Shown here in pieces: positions 34,461 to 42,850 of a stretch of 64,000 bases of DNA (the first letter of the stretch is position 1; every line of letters begins with the position of its first letter). The notes under the pieces are model-generated. The model searched no databases, was not told the DNA's origin, and saw only the letters and a program-made list of their open reading frames with translations. Source of the stretch: PALSA-505 sp035308365 (lineage in GTDB: Bacteria; Actinomycetota; Actinomycetes; Streptosporangiales; Streptosporangiaceae); NCBI GenBank assembly GCA_035308365.1, contig DATGGU010000095.1:26271-90270 (forward strand). The letters run 5' to 3'. The translations under genes were made by a program, and so were the position numbers.

Positions 34461-34617
34461 TAACGGGCGTCAGCCGTCCCGAGTCGTCGAGTTGCGGGTT
34501 GGGCAGGGTCTTGAAGAGCCGTTCCACCTCGCCGAGCGGAAGTTCAGCCGCTTCCGCTATCTGGGCCATCTCAGCCGGCTTCCACTGAACAAGCAGGCGA
34601 AGTAGCACCGGAAACAT
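34399..34617 (-). pseudogene. Fragment resembling the helix-turn-helix of an alkylmercury lyase
   Basis: A 72-codon frame on the minus strand starts FPVLLRLLVQWKPAEMAQIAEAAELPLGEVERLFKTLP and then a LDDSGRL turn. This is the pattern of the N-terminal winged-helix part of MerB-like proteins. The frame then runs into DNA that is antisense to the SDR gene, so the rest of the protein is missing. A MerA and ArsR pair lie at 50 kb, which makes a mer-type origin attractive but unproven. It may be a small intact regulator instead. Confidence 0.4.
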
Positions 34618-34963
34618 CTGAAGACCTCGAATTGGGTCATCAGTTCGGTCATATATTTGGCCGTGTCAATAGCTTCGAGATCGGGGCTTCGGGATCGGGG
34701 GCTTCGGGATCTGGTGCCGGGTTATGCCGGTCGAGGCCACGATGACACCCTCCGTTCCAGGTCGGCGAGTGAAGCGGTCGGACGGTCAGGATTGTCCAGC
34801 ATCCCTCGTCACCTCAACGTCACACGAGTGTGGCCTTTCTGGAGTGCGGGGTACGGGCCGGCGCGTGACAGCTTCCTGTCATGCGGTCCAGCACCGGCTT
34901 TCCATTGTCTATCATGCCCATTGAATAGCGCTCCTAAGGCCAGGGATTGGGTTGTGGAACTTC
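34618..34963. promoter_or_regulatory. Gap before the methyltransferase gene, with a palindrome
   Basis: TGACAG-CTTC-CTGTCA at 34866-34881 is a perfect 16-bp palindrome about 83 nt before the methyltransferase start, a candidate operator. TCGTCAC at 34806-34812 and ACGTCAC at 34817-34823 are spaced by 11 bp and read as GTGACGT/GTGACGA on the minus strand, resembling the SARP heptamers. Around 34675-34712 a short GATCGGGGCTTCGG word is repeated. No gene is supported. Confidence 0.45.
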
Positions 34964-35830
34964 ATGACATTCCAGACGGTTAATACGCATCAGAATGAGG
35001 CGTGGAACGGCTACGAGGGCCGGCACTGGGCCGATGAGCACGAGCGCTGGTCGGTCACGCTGGCCGCCGTCAACGAGCCGCTGTTCGCCGCGGCGCAGAT
35101 CGATGCCGCCGACCGGGTGCTTGACATCGGGTGTGGCGCCGGTGAGACGACCCGGCTGGCCGCGAGAAAGGCGGCGCGGGGATCGGTGCTTGGCGTGGAC
35201 ATCTCCGAGCCGATGCTGCGGCGGGCCAGGGAACTCAGCTCCGCCGAGGGCCTGCGCAACGTGGCCTACGAGCGCTGTGACGCGCAGATCTTCCCGTTCG
35301 AGGCGCAGGCGTACGACGTGGCGATCAGCCGTAACGGGGTGATGTTCTTCGGGGATCCGGTCGCGGCCTTCGCCAACATCCGGCGCGCACTGCGGCCGGG
35401 CGGGCGGCTGGCCTTCACCTGCGCCGGCACGCTGGACAACGACTCGGAGATGACCGCCGTGATGCGCGCACTCGCCGAGGCGGCGCCGAGACCCGGGCCA
35501 CCGGCCGGGGAAAGCGGCACACAGCTCGTCGATTCCCTGGGCGACCCGGGCCGCACCCGGCGCGTGCTTCAGGACGCCGGCTTCCGGGACATCACCGTGG
35601 AACCCTTCCTTGGCAGCTTCGACATCGGCAGCGATGCCGATGACGCCGCCGCCTTCGTCGTGGGGTGGGGACAGTCGCGCTATCACCTGGAGCAGGCCGG
35701 GGTCCGTGATACCGCCCGGGTACAGCAGGCCATGGCCAAGGCATTGCGCTGCTACGTCCGCGGCGGGCGGGTGAGGCTGCGTCTGACCTGGCTGACGGTG
35801 CGCGCTGGCAATCCGGCCGAGCCCCAATGA
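34964..35830 (+). CDS. SAM-dependent methyltransferase (class I)
   Basis: The product is 288 residues from the ATG at 34964; a TTG at 34952 would add four. The motifs are VLDIGCGAGETTRLAA, GVDISEPMLRRAREL, YDVAISRNGVMFFGDPVAAFANIRRALRPGGRLAF. It belongs to the Methyltransf_11 group common in polyketide tailoring. It could methylate an oxygen or carbon of the product. It is transcribed on its own after the PKS operon and faces the convergent TetR gene. Confidence 0.88.
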   Translation: MTFQTVNTHQNEAWNGYEGRHWADEHERWSVTLAAVNEPLFAAAQIDAADRVLDIGCGAGETTRLAARKAARGSVLGVDISEPMLRRARELSSAEGLRNVAYERCDAQIFPFEAQAYDVAISRNGVMFFGDPVAAFANIRRALRPGGRLAFTCAGTLDNDSEMTAVMRALAEAAPRPGPPAGESGTQLVDSLGDPGRTRRVLQDAGFRDITVEPFLGSFDIGSDADDAAAFVVGWGQSRYHLEQAGVRDTARVQQAMAKALRCYVRGGRVRLRLTWLTVRAGNPAEPQ

Positions 35831-35859
35831 GGCAGAACGGCCCTGGTCGGGCCGGCTGG

Positions 35860-36552
35860 TTATGGTTGTTCGCTTCTGGTGAGCTCATTGGCACCGGCGA
35901 GGATGAGGTCGAGCAGGAAGGTGAAGTTGGTGCCGGGCTCGCAGGTGCAGATCGCGTAGGCGGTGCGGACGAGGTGGGGTGGGGTGCCGGGTGGGAGCAG
36001 CTGGGACAGTGCGATCAGCGCGTCGGGGCCGGAAGGGGTGCCGGATGCACCGGTGATGCACCGGTAGGCGAGCGCGGTGAAGGCGTCGGTGCAGGCGGCC
36101 GTGAGGGCCGCGGTCAGGATCTGGACGGCGCGGTCATCGTCGTAACCGGCGTCGCGGATGTTGCTGAGCAGGATGTCGTATGCCTCGAGCGGCCGGCGCA
36201 CCAGGCCGTGCCGGGTCAGCAGCAGAGCCGCGGTGCGGGGGTGGTTGGTGATGAGGGCGCGCAGCCCGAAGGCGAATGCGCGCAGCGGCTCCTTCCAGTC
36301 ACCGTGATGCCGGGCAGGGAGCGGGACCTCGTCCCAGAGCTTTTCGGCGACGCCGCCGAGCAGTGCGTCCTTGTTATCCACGTGCCGGTAGAGGGCCATC
36401 GGGTCGACGCCGAGTTCGGTGGCGACCCGGCGCATCGTCAGTGCCTCGGGACCGTGGCTGTCGGCGATGCGCAGCGCAGCGGCGAGGATCTGGCCACGGC
36501 TGAGGGTGCCACGCCTGCCGCGGCGTGCCCCGGTGACCGTCGATGGCGCCAT
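35860..36552 (-). CDS. TetR-family regulator
   Basis: The start at 36552 is chosen because AAGGAGAACC lies directly upstream; the frame is open for 21 further codons without a ribosome site. The product is 230 residues. The HTH is ILAAALRIADSHGPEALTMRRVATELGVDPMALYRHVDNKDALLGGVAE, with a TetR_C_1-like C-terminal domain. The gene is divergent from a LuxR-like regulator gene. A palindrome at 36623-36639 lies between them and fits its operator. Confidence 0.88.
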   Translation of the reverse strand: MAPSTVTGARRGRRGTLSRGQILAAALRIADSHGPEALTMRRVATELGVDPMALYRHVDNKDALLGGVAEKLWDEVPLPARHHGDWKEPLRAFAFGLRALITNHPRTAALLLTRHGLVRRPLEAYDILLSNIRDAGYDDDRAVQILTAALTAACTDAFTALAYRCITGASGTPSGPDALIALSQLLPPGTPPHLVRTAYAICTCEPGTNFTFLLDLILAGANELTRSEQP

Positions 36553-36622
36553 TGGTTCTCCTTCGCAGCGGCGACGACGGCGCGACGCACCCGATGACGG
36601 TGTGCGCGGCACCATGCCACTC

Positions 36623-36639
36623 AGTCTACTTAATAGACT
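36623..36639. promoter_or_regulatory. 17-bp palindrome between TetR and LuxR-like genes
   Basis: AGTCTA-CTTAA-TAGACT is a perfect inverted repeat with 6-bp arms, 70 nt upstream of the TetR start and 51 nt upstream of the LuxR-like gene. Its size and place fit a TetR operator that controls both genes. Two TAGACTA words also occur at 37516 and 37528, downstream of the LuxR-like gene. Confidence 0.55.
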
Positions 36640-36689
36640 TCGATGGAGTTATCTGACCGCTGGACGCTGCGCGACAGGTAGGTGACGCC

Positions 36690-37430
36690 TTGCGGAGCAG
36701 CATAGGCGTCGTGGAAGGCACGCAAGGCGTACGCACCCTGGACCGGGAATCCCGGGAGGCCGGCACGCGGGACGGCGCCGGGGTGGCGATGGTCGAGCTG
36801 CACTCGGCCGCGAAGTTCGAGGACAGATGTCCCATCCTCCTGGCCCGGGCGCGCGATGAGATCTTTTTTGCCAGCGCTCCGGTCATCGCTGGGGTGCGTG
36901 CTCCGCTCACGAGCTCCAGGGAGCCGCTTCTCGCCGCGCTGCGCCGCCATGTGCGGGTCGCTTTTCTGGAGGATTCCGAATCGCTGGAGGCATCCGGGCG
37001 TAAACAGTTCCTGCATGAGCTGAGGTCCCGGGGGGCCAGTGTGCGGGTCACCGGTTCCGGTGTGATCGGCATGGTCATCGTTGACCGGCGGTGGGCGCTG
37101 GTCTGCAACAACCCGGCCGGTGACCGCCAGTGCTGCGTATCGACCTGCTCGGCCGCGATCGTTGCCGTGCTTCAGCAACTGGCCGACCGCACCTGGCGGG
37201 CATCGTGGGACCTGGATCTGCTCCCGCTGATCGAGCGGCGGGACTGGCCGGTCCTGCTGGCGGTCATGAGAGTGCTGGGCGCTGGGTACAAGGACGAGCT
37301 CGGCGCGCGGCTGCTGGGCATATCCCTGCGTAGCTACCGGCGCCATGTCGCGGACCTGCTGCATATTCTCGGCGCCGACTCGCGGTTCGAGGCCGGGGCT
37401 CGCGCGGCAAGGCTCGGACTGCTGCCATGA
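36690..37430 (+). CDS. LuxR-type helix-turn-helix regulator with TrmB-like sensor region
   Basis: The product is 246 residues. The C-terminal end has a LuxR/GerE-like HTH (LGAGYKDELGARLLGISLRSYRRHVADLLHILGADSRFEAGARAARLGLL). The N-terminal part (ARDEIFFASAPVIAG, LLAALRRHVRVAFLED, GMVIVDRRWALVC) resembles the PLD-like/TrmB-associated sensor domain seen in such actinomycete regulators. It lies inside the biosynthetic locus opposite a TetR gene and may be a pathway activator. There are six cysteines in the middle (NNPAGDRQCCVSTCSAA), which may be redox- or metal-sensitive. Confidence 0.8.
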   Translation: MRSSIGVVEGTQGVRTLDRESREAGTRDGAGVAMVELHSAAKFEDRCPILLARARDEIFFASAPVIAGVRAPLTSSREPLLAALRRHVRVAFLEDSESLEASGRKQFLHELRSRGASVRVTGSGVIGMVIVDRRWALVCNNPAGDRQCCVSTCSAAIVAVLQQLADRTWRASWDLDLLPLIERRDWPVLLAVMRVLGAGYKDELGARLLGISLRSYRRHVADLLHILGADSRFEAGARAARLGLLP

Positions 37431-37440
37431 CTCCGCTTGG

Positions 37441-37515
37441 ATAGTCAGCCGTCCGGGCGGCGCGCTCCGCGCCGTGGCCAGCACGGCACCGCCGGCGGGT
37501 AACGTAGCTGACTAT
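37441..37515. terminator. Possible terminator region between convergent genes
   Basis: ATAGTCAGC (37441-37449) and GCTGACTAT (37507-37515) are exact inverted copies enclosing a very GC-rich stretch. The region lies between the ends of the LuxR-like gene (37430) and the O-methyltransferase (37561). A large structured RNA could end both transcripts. Confidence 0.4.
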
Positions 37516-37560
37516 TAGACTATGCCGTAGACTACAAGCGCCACAGCGCCCGGTACACCG

Positions 37561-38640
37561 CTAGACCGCTTCCGCCTCGACCAGGGGTACCTCGTCCATC
37601 GTGGCAGTCGTCCGCCATCCGGCCTCGGCGATGAGGTTCCGCATGTCCGCCACGGTCCGCTCCTTTCCACCGGTGACCGCACGGCATACGAGGCTGAGCA
37701 GATGGAGCGGTGAGCTCAGGCCGGCGGTGACCGGGGTGGGAGCGGGCGGAGGGCTGGGAAGCATCCCGCCGGCGATAAGGAGGTGTGCCCCCGGGCCGCA
37801 GGCCCGCCGGCAATTCTCCAGAACCTGGAGTGCATGCGCATCGTCCCAGTCGCACAGCACCCTCTTCAGCACGTAGAGATCGCCGTCGCCCGGTATTTCC
37901 TCGAAAAAGCTTCCGCCGACGATCTCAACCCGCTCGCCGAGACCATGAGAAGCGATAATACCGGCGGCGTTGCGGACCGTCTCGGGGCGGTCGAAGAGCA
38001 CGCCCGACGCGGCCGGGACGGCGGCCAGTATCGCGCACAGCAAATCCCCGCGGCTCCCCCCGACATCCACGATTCGCTTGAACCTGGAAAAATCGTAGTT
38101 GCCCACCACGTCGGCGATACCCCCGGCGGTATCCTCGCTCAGGCCCGCCGCAAGGAAGGCTTCCTCTTCGGGATGCGCCTTGTAGAAATCCCAGACATTC
38201 ATGCCGAGGGCGCTTCCTGCCGCTGACGCGCCGGTCATAATCGTTTCGATGAGCCGCCCCATCGGCAGCCAGAACGCCGGGCCGGTATAGGTGATTGCCA
38301 GATTCCTGACGGAGTCACCTTCACCACCTGACCGGAGCGAACCGCCGGCCGGGGTGAGCGCATACACACCCGGCTTTTCCTCGGCCAGGAGCCCGGCCGC
38401 GACGCAAGCGCAGAGGAAGCGCTGCCCGTCTTCGGGGTGCGCGCCCATGGCCCGCACCAGGTCTGCGCCGGATTTCGGCCCGGACGCCAGGTGATCGGCC
38501 ATTCCCAGCCGGGCGGCGACACCGATAACCTGGGCCGTGACCATCGCCTCGACCGCACGCGCCGCAGGATTGAAATCATTAACCGTCGCCGAACCGCCAG
38601 CCGGATTAATCGTCGCTGTCCCGCCATCCGGCTGGCCCAT
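37561..38640 (-). CDS. O-methyltransferase (hydroxyneurosporene type)
   Basis: The start at 38640 is chosen for the AGGGAG directly upstream; an ATG at 38670 would add 10 residues. The product is 359 residues. The N-terminal dimerisation part (AVEAMVTAQVIGVAARLGMADHLASGPKSGADLVRAMG) and the SAM site (RIVDVGGSRGDLLCAIL, FDRPETV, DLYVLKRVLCDWDDAHALQVLENCRRA) match enzymes such as DnrK/TcmN-type O-methyltransferases. It should methylate a hydroxyl of the polyketide. It shares a divergent promoter with the P450 pair, under apparent SARP control. Confidence 0.9.
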   Translation of the reverse strand: MGQPDGGTATINPAGGSATVNDFNPAARAVEAMVTAQVIGVAARLGMADHLASGPKSGADLVRAMGAHPEDGQRFLCACVAAGLLAEEKPGVYALTPAGGSLRSGGEGDSVRNLAITYTGPAFWLPMGRLIETIMTGASAAGSALGMNVWDFYKAHPEEEAFLAAGLSEDTAGGIADVVGNYDFSRFKRIVDVGGSRGDLLCAILAAVPAASGVLFDRPETVRNAAGIIASHGLGERVEIVGGSFFEEIPGDGDLYVLKRVLCDWDDAHALQVLENCRRACGPGAHLLIAGGMLPSPPPAPTPVTAGLSSPLHLLSLVCRAVTGGKERTVADMRNLIAEAGWRTTATMDEVPLVEAEAV

Positions 38641-38702
38641 GATAACTCCCTGCTGAGGCAGTATTTGCATATCCTTCGCCAGGCCTGGAGGTACCTGGTG
38701 GT

Positions 38703-38774
38703 TTCAACTGTATGAGCGGGCCGTCACGCTACCGTCGCGCGACGGTGACGTAACGGTGGGCTCCTACAGTTGAA
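38703..38774. promoter_or_regulatory. Divergent SARP-type promoter with 72-bp dyad
   Basis: Toward the P450 genes: heptamers GCGACGG (38739-38745) and GTAACGG (38750-38756), 8 bp, then TACAGT (38765-38770). Toward the O-methyltransferase, on the minus strand: GCGACGG (38738-38732) and GTGACGG (38727-38721), 8 bp, then TACAGT (38712-38707). Both have 11-bp period. Outer arms TTCAACTGTA and TACAGTTGAA and the central ACCGTCGCGCGACGGT share the same centre. The heptamer-8 bp-TANNNT layout is the known SARP arrangement. Confidence 0.8.
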
Positions 38775-38828
38775 CAGTGAGGCACCTGCAGGCCCGCTGA
38801 TCTCATAAAGCGAGAATGGGAGACGTAA

Positions 38829-39983
38829 ATGGGCGCGGATAACCAGGAGGGAACCGAGCACTGGGTGCTCACCTGCAATGGGCTTCCGCCGACCGCCACG
38901 GCGCCCCGGCCGGTGCACCGGATACCGGACGGGAACGACGGTGGCGGGACCGGGCACTGGGTGCTCACCCGCCACGCGGACGTCACCGCGGCACTGACCG
39001 ACCCGAGGCTGAGCATCACGAACACCAATGTCGCCCAGCCGCCCGAGATCCGGACATATGACATGCATCGCTACGACCATACGGTGCTGGATCTTGAACC
39101 GCCGGACCACACGAGGCTGCGCAGACTCGTCGTCCGGCGGTTCAGCGCCAGGGAAGTGGACGCGCTCCGGCCGCGGATCCAGCAGATCGTCGACGAGGTG
39201 CTCGGCAACGCCGCGGACAATCAGGCCGACCTGGTCGCGACCGTCGCCTTTGAGGTCCCGATCCGGGTCATCTGTGCGGTACTGGGCATCCCCGGCGATG
39301 CATGTGAGGAGATCATCCGGAAGACGGACCGGTCCGCGTTCCCGCCAGAGCCTCCCATGAAACTCGTATATGCCACGCTGGCCGGCCTGATCGAGGTCCG
39401 GCGCGGGCGGCCGGCCGGCGATCTGATCAGCGAACTGGCCGCCGCCCACGCGGCAGGCAAACTCACCGATATCGAACTTCTCCATTTCGGCGGCATGCTC
39501 TTCTCCGCGACGACCAAGGCCGCGGAGCACGTGATCCGCAACGGCATGCACGTGCTCCTGCGCCATCCCGGCCAGCTCGCCGAGCTTCGCAACGACGCCA
39601 CCCTGCTGTCGGCTGCGGTGGACGAGATGCTCCGGCATGTTGGGCCGTCGAGCGCCATAGCCAGGTTCGCGCTCGAGGATGTCGAGATCGGTGGCGTGAC
39701 GATTCCCAAGGGAAGCCGCGTCACTCTCGGGCTCACCGCCGCGAACCACGATCCGGACGCATTCGCCGCTCCGGACAGCTTCGATATTCACCGCGCGGGT
39801 GGACCGGGCCTCGCCTTTGGCCACGGCATCCATATCTGCGTCGGCGCACGCCTGGCCAAGGTGCAGACCGAGATCACGATCGGCACATTGCTGCGCCGGT
39901 TCCCCCGGCGGATCCTTGACTGGTCGGCGGCCGCCACGCACGTCCGTCACGACCGGGTGACCTGGATGAGGCGGGCGATATGA
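38829..39983 (+). CDS. Cytochrome P450 (tandem pair, first)
   Basis: The product is 384 residues. The heme-binding loop is intact (LAFGHGIHICVGARLAK) and the ExxR motif is present (DEMLR). The I-helix segment, normally AGxETT, reads FSATTKAAE, so the conserved acid is replaced. The N-terminal part (HWVLTRHADVTAALTDPRLSI) is typical of bacterial class I P450s. The neighbour at 39980 is a close homologue and overlaps by 4 nt. The pair probably oxidises the polyketide. Confidence 0.92.
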   Translation: MGADNQEGTEHWVLTCNGLPPTATAPRPVHRIPDGNDGGGTGHWVLTRHADVTAALTDPRLSITNTNVAQPPEIRTYDMHRYDHTVLDLEPPDHTRLRRLVVRRFSAREVDALRPRIQQIVDEVLGNAADNQADLVATVAFEVPIRVICAVLGIPGDACEEIIRKTDRSAFPPEPPMKLVYATLAGLIEVRRGRPAGDLISELAAAHAAGKLTDIELLHFGGMLFSATTKAAEHVIRNGMHVLLRHPGQLAELRNDATLLSAAVDEMLRHVGPSSAIARFALEDVEIGGVTIPKGSRVTLGLTAANHDPDAFAAPDSFDIHRAGGPGLAFGHGIHICVGARLAKVQTEITIGTLLRRFPRRILDWSAAATHVRHDRVTWMRRAI

Positions 39984-41143
39984 GGCTGGGGCCGGTCCGC
40001 CGGGTCGCGGCGGCGGCGCAGAGCCCGGACGGCATCGAACGATGGGTTGTTACCGGCTATGCCGAGGCGGTCGCGGCGCTGTCCGACCCGCGGCTGAGCA
40101 CCCAGCGGGCCTACGAAGCCGGCGCTGGATCCCAGGTGAACTGCGCCGACGCCGGAACCCAGGCAACCGACGGCAACAGGATGCGCCAGACCATGCTGAC
40201 CGCCGGCCCGCCGGACCACACCCGGCTGCGCAAGATCGTGGTCCGGGCGTTCAGCGCCACCCGGATCGAGGCGCTCCGCCCGCGGGTCCAGCAGATCGCC
40301 GGCGAACTGCTCGATGCGCTCGCCGCTCGCGATGAAGATCCCGTGGACCTGGTCGAGACGTTCGCACTCCCGCTGCCGGTACGGGTGATCTGCGAGATCC
40401 TCGGCGTCCCCCGGGACCAGTGCGACCGGCTGCTCAAATCGGCAGGCCTGCCCGGCCCGCACCGGGGAATAGTGGTGCCCGTGGATGCGATATCCGCCAC
40501 CTTGGCCGAGCTGATCGCCGCGCGCCGCAGACAGCCCGCCGATGACCTGCTCAGTACCCTGACCGCGGCGCACGAGCAGGGGCGGCTCAGCGATACCGAG
40601 CTGATCAACACCGCTGTCCTGCTGTTCGCCGCCGCCCATCACAATACGGCCATCCTCATCACCCGCGGCGTGCTGACACTGCTCCAGCACCCGCAGCAGC
40701 TCGCCGAGGTGCGCAGCGGTGCCACGCACGTGTCGTCGGCCGTCGATGAACTGCTCCGCCACCACCCGCCGGCGGTCGCTGTGCCCCGGCACGCACTCGA
40801 AGACGTCGAGATCGGCGGCGTCGCCATTCCCGGCGGAAGCTACGTCCAGATCGTGCTGGCGGCCGGGAACCGCGATCCGGCAGTGTTCACCGCTCCGGAC
40901 AGTTTCGATATTCACCGCGCCGGCGGCGAGGGTCTCGCCTTCGGGCACGGCATCCACTCCTGCCTTGGCACCCGGCTGGCCAAGCTGGAGGGCGAGGTCG
41001 CCATCGGCACGCTCCTTCGCCGCTTCCCCGGCCTGGCCATCGCCGCCACACCGGACGGAGGCAGCGAACCCCCGAAGCCGGTATCGCACGGCGACGGCTG
41101 GCTGCTCCCGGTGCACCTGAACAAGGCGCCCGCCATCGCATAA
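39980..41143 (+). CDS. Cytochrome P450 (tandem pair, second)
   Basis: The product is 387 residues, starting within the stop of the first P450. The heme loop (LAFGHGIHSCLGTRLAK) and ExxR (DELLR) are intact. The I-helix reads AAAHHNTAI in place of AGxETT, lacking both the acid and the usual threonine pair. It begins directly at the substrate-recognition part, without the N-terminal 20-30 residues often present. As a duplicated neighbour of the first P450 it may carry out the following oxidation step. Confidence 0.92.
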   Translation: MRLGPVRRVAAAAQSPDGIERWVVTGYAEAVAALSDPRLSTQRAYEAGAGSQVNCADAGTQATDGNRMRQTMLTAGPPDHTRLRKIVVRAFSATRIEALRPRVQQIAGELLDALAARDEDPVDLVETFALPLPVRVICEILGVPRDQCDRLLKSAGLPGPHRGIVVPVDAISATLAELIAARRRQPADDLLSTLTAAHEQGRLSDTELINTAVLLFAAAHHNTAILITRGVLTLLQHPQQLAEVRSGATHVSSAVDELLRHHPPAVAVPRHALEDVEIGGVAIPGGSYVQIVLAAGNRDPAVFTAPDSFDIHRAGGEGLAFGHGIHSCLGTRLAKLEGEVAIGTLLRRFPGLAIAATPDGGSEPPKPVSHGDGWLLPVHLNKAPAIA

Positions 41144-41171
41144 CGAAGCCCCCTCTGCTTTGAAAAGGTTT

Positions 41172-42029
41172 CTAATAGCGGCTGAGGGAACCGCGACGTT
41201 TGGCGATCTTTTCGCCGGCCCGGAAGGCGAGGATTCCAGCCGCCAGGTAGACGGCTGTGACGATCAGCATCCAGACGAGGCCGCCGGGCCCCCACGGCGT
41301 GGTGACGCTCCGGCCCTGGAACAGCACGCCGTACAGGTTCGTGAGGACGACGTTCACGGGGAAGAGCCGGCCGAGGGCATCCCACCAGCCCGGCATGGTC
41401 ACCACCGGGATCGCGCTGACGCTGCCGAGAAATATCAGGATGAGGATGCCCTCGACGATCATCGGGATGCGCCGCCATACCAGGGTGAGCCCGGCGATGA
41501 TCAGCGAGACGCCGATGCTGACCAGGATGATCAGCGCCAACGGCAGCAGCACGGATGGTGTCAGGTGGAAGTGCAACGGGACCAACGCGCGCACGCCGGC
41601 GAACAGGAGACCAGCCACGATGATGCTCTCCGTCAGCACGGCAATACCCCGTCCGGCGACGGTGACCAGCCAGCTGGGCAGTGGGGACAGATAGACCTGC
41701 TCCAGGGTGCCCGATTGAATCTCGCCGAGCAGCCGCCAGAACATCTTGGTGACCTGCAGTTGGAGCAGCAGGTACGGGGCGAACCAGACGAACAGGATCG
41801 ATGAGGTATGGCTGCTCAGCGACCAGTTCAGGGTGCCGGTGCTGATGATCCGGTGGCCCTGGCCCAGCATCGGGCCCAGCAGGAGGGTGAACACGATGAA
41901 CATCGGCACCTCGATGATGAGCTGCACCCGTTCGGACCATGCGACGCGCATGGCCTTGTAGATCTCGTTGCCCACGGCGTTCAGGTAGCTCAGCTTGCCC
42001 ACGGCGGTTGGGTAGCTCATTGTCGTCAT
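41172..42029 (-). CDS. ABC-2 type transporter permease (exporter subunit)
   Basis: The product is 285 residues with a start at 42029 overlapping the preceding permease gene. There are six hydrophobic segments (for example LIIEVPMFIVFTLLLGPML and LLPLALIILVSIGVSLIIAGL) and the GEIQSGTLEQVYLSPLPSW loop of ABC-2 permeases. With the second permease and the ATPase it forms a complete exporter. It should move the cluster's product across the membrane and give self-resistance. Confidence 0.88.
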   Translation of the reverse strand: MTTMSYPTAVGKLSYLNAVGNEIYKAMRVAWSERVQLIIEVPMFIVFTLLLGPMLGQGHRIISTGTLNWSLSSHTSSILFVWFAPYLLLQLQVTKMFWRLLGEIQSGTLEQVYLSPLPSWLVTVAGRGIAVLTESIIVAGLLFAGVRALVPLHFHLTPSVLLPLALIILVSIGVSLIIAGLTLVWRRIPMIVEGILILIFLGSVSAIPVVTMPGWWDALGRLFPVNVVLTNLYGVLFQGRSVTTPWGPGGLVWMLIVTAVYLAAGILAFRAGEKIAKRRGSLSRY

Positions 42030-42850
42030 CGGGGGCTCAGTCCTCCCTCGCGGCGCGCGCGGCGCATGAAAGTGACGTAGATGGCCCAGCCCAGGGTGAG
42101 CAAGACGATGACGTGCACGATCAGCCAGGGCAGGGTGCCGTTGTTCCAGGCGGCGGACAGCGGGTGACCGGACAGGATGGTGTTGCTGACCTGTGTGCCG
42201 AGCGTGGTAGGGACGAACCGGGCGAAGATCTCGACGCCATGCGGGAATGCCGTGGACGGCACCAGCATGCCGCCGAAGAATACGATCGCCATGTTGAGCA
42301 CGTGCACGGTGGCGCCGGTGCTGGATATCCGCACGGTCAGCGCGGTCATGATCAGGCCGTAGCCGAGCGCGTCGGCCACGGTGAGCAGCGCGGGGATCAG
42401 CACGGCCGGATTCAGGTGGAAATGGAGCCGGAAGGCGAGGGCAAACCCGGCCCCGAGCGCGGCCGCCATGACCAGCCCTTCGACCGCGAGTGCGGCCAGG
42501 CGGCCGGCGATGTGCACGCTGTGTGGCGCCGGGCCGAGCTGGGACTGCTCGAGGGTGCCGCCATTGATCTCTTCGGCGATGCCGCCGACGCCTTGCAGCG
42601 CGGCCGTCTGGGCGATGGCCACGGCCATCAGCTCGGGCAGGGTGAGGGCCATCAGCGGCCGGTCGAAACCGCCGCCGACCACGATGCTGAACCCCATGAA
42701 GACGAGGGCGAGCCCGGCCGCGGCGACGAGGGCGCTTCGCCACCGCCCCTGCAGCAACCGCAGGCCCTTCGTGGTCTCGTTGGCGGTCAGCCTGGCCTGA
42801 AGCTTGGTAGTGGCCCAAGGCCCGCCCAGCGGGGATGGGATCGCCGTCAC
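42026..42850 (-). CDS. ABC-2 type transporter permease
   Basis: The product is 274 residues with about six membrane segments and the ABC-2 amphipathic loop (AEEINGGTLEQSQLGPAPHSVH). It overlaps the ATPase gene and the next permease gene by 4 nt each, so the three proteins are made in fixed ratio. Two unlike permeases suggest a heterodimeric channel. Confidence 0.87.
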   Translation of the reverse strand: MTAIPSPLGGPWATTKLQARLTANETTKGLRLLQGRWRSALVAAAGLALVFMGFSIVVGGGFDRPLMALTLPELMAVAIAQTAALQGVGGIAEEINGGTLEQSQLGPAPHSVHIAGRLAALAVEGLVMAAALGAGFALAFRLHFHLNPAVLIPALLTVADALGYGLIMTALTVRISSTGATVHVLNMAIVFFGGMLVPSTAFPHGVEIFARFVPTTLGTQVSNTILSGHPLSAAWNNGTLPWLIVHVIVLLTLGWAIYVTFMRRARREGGLSPR

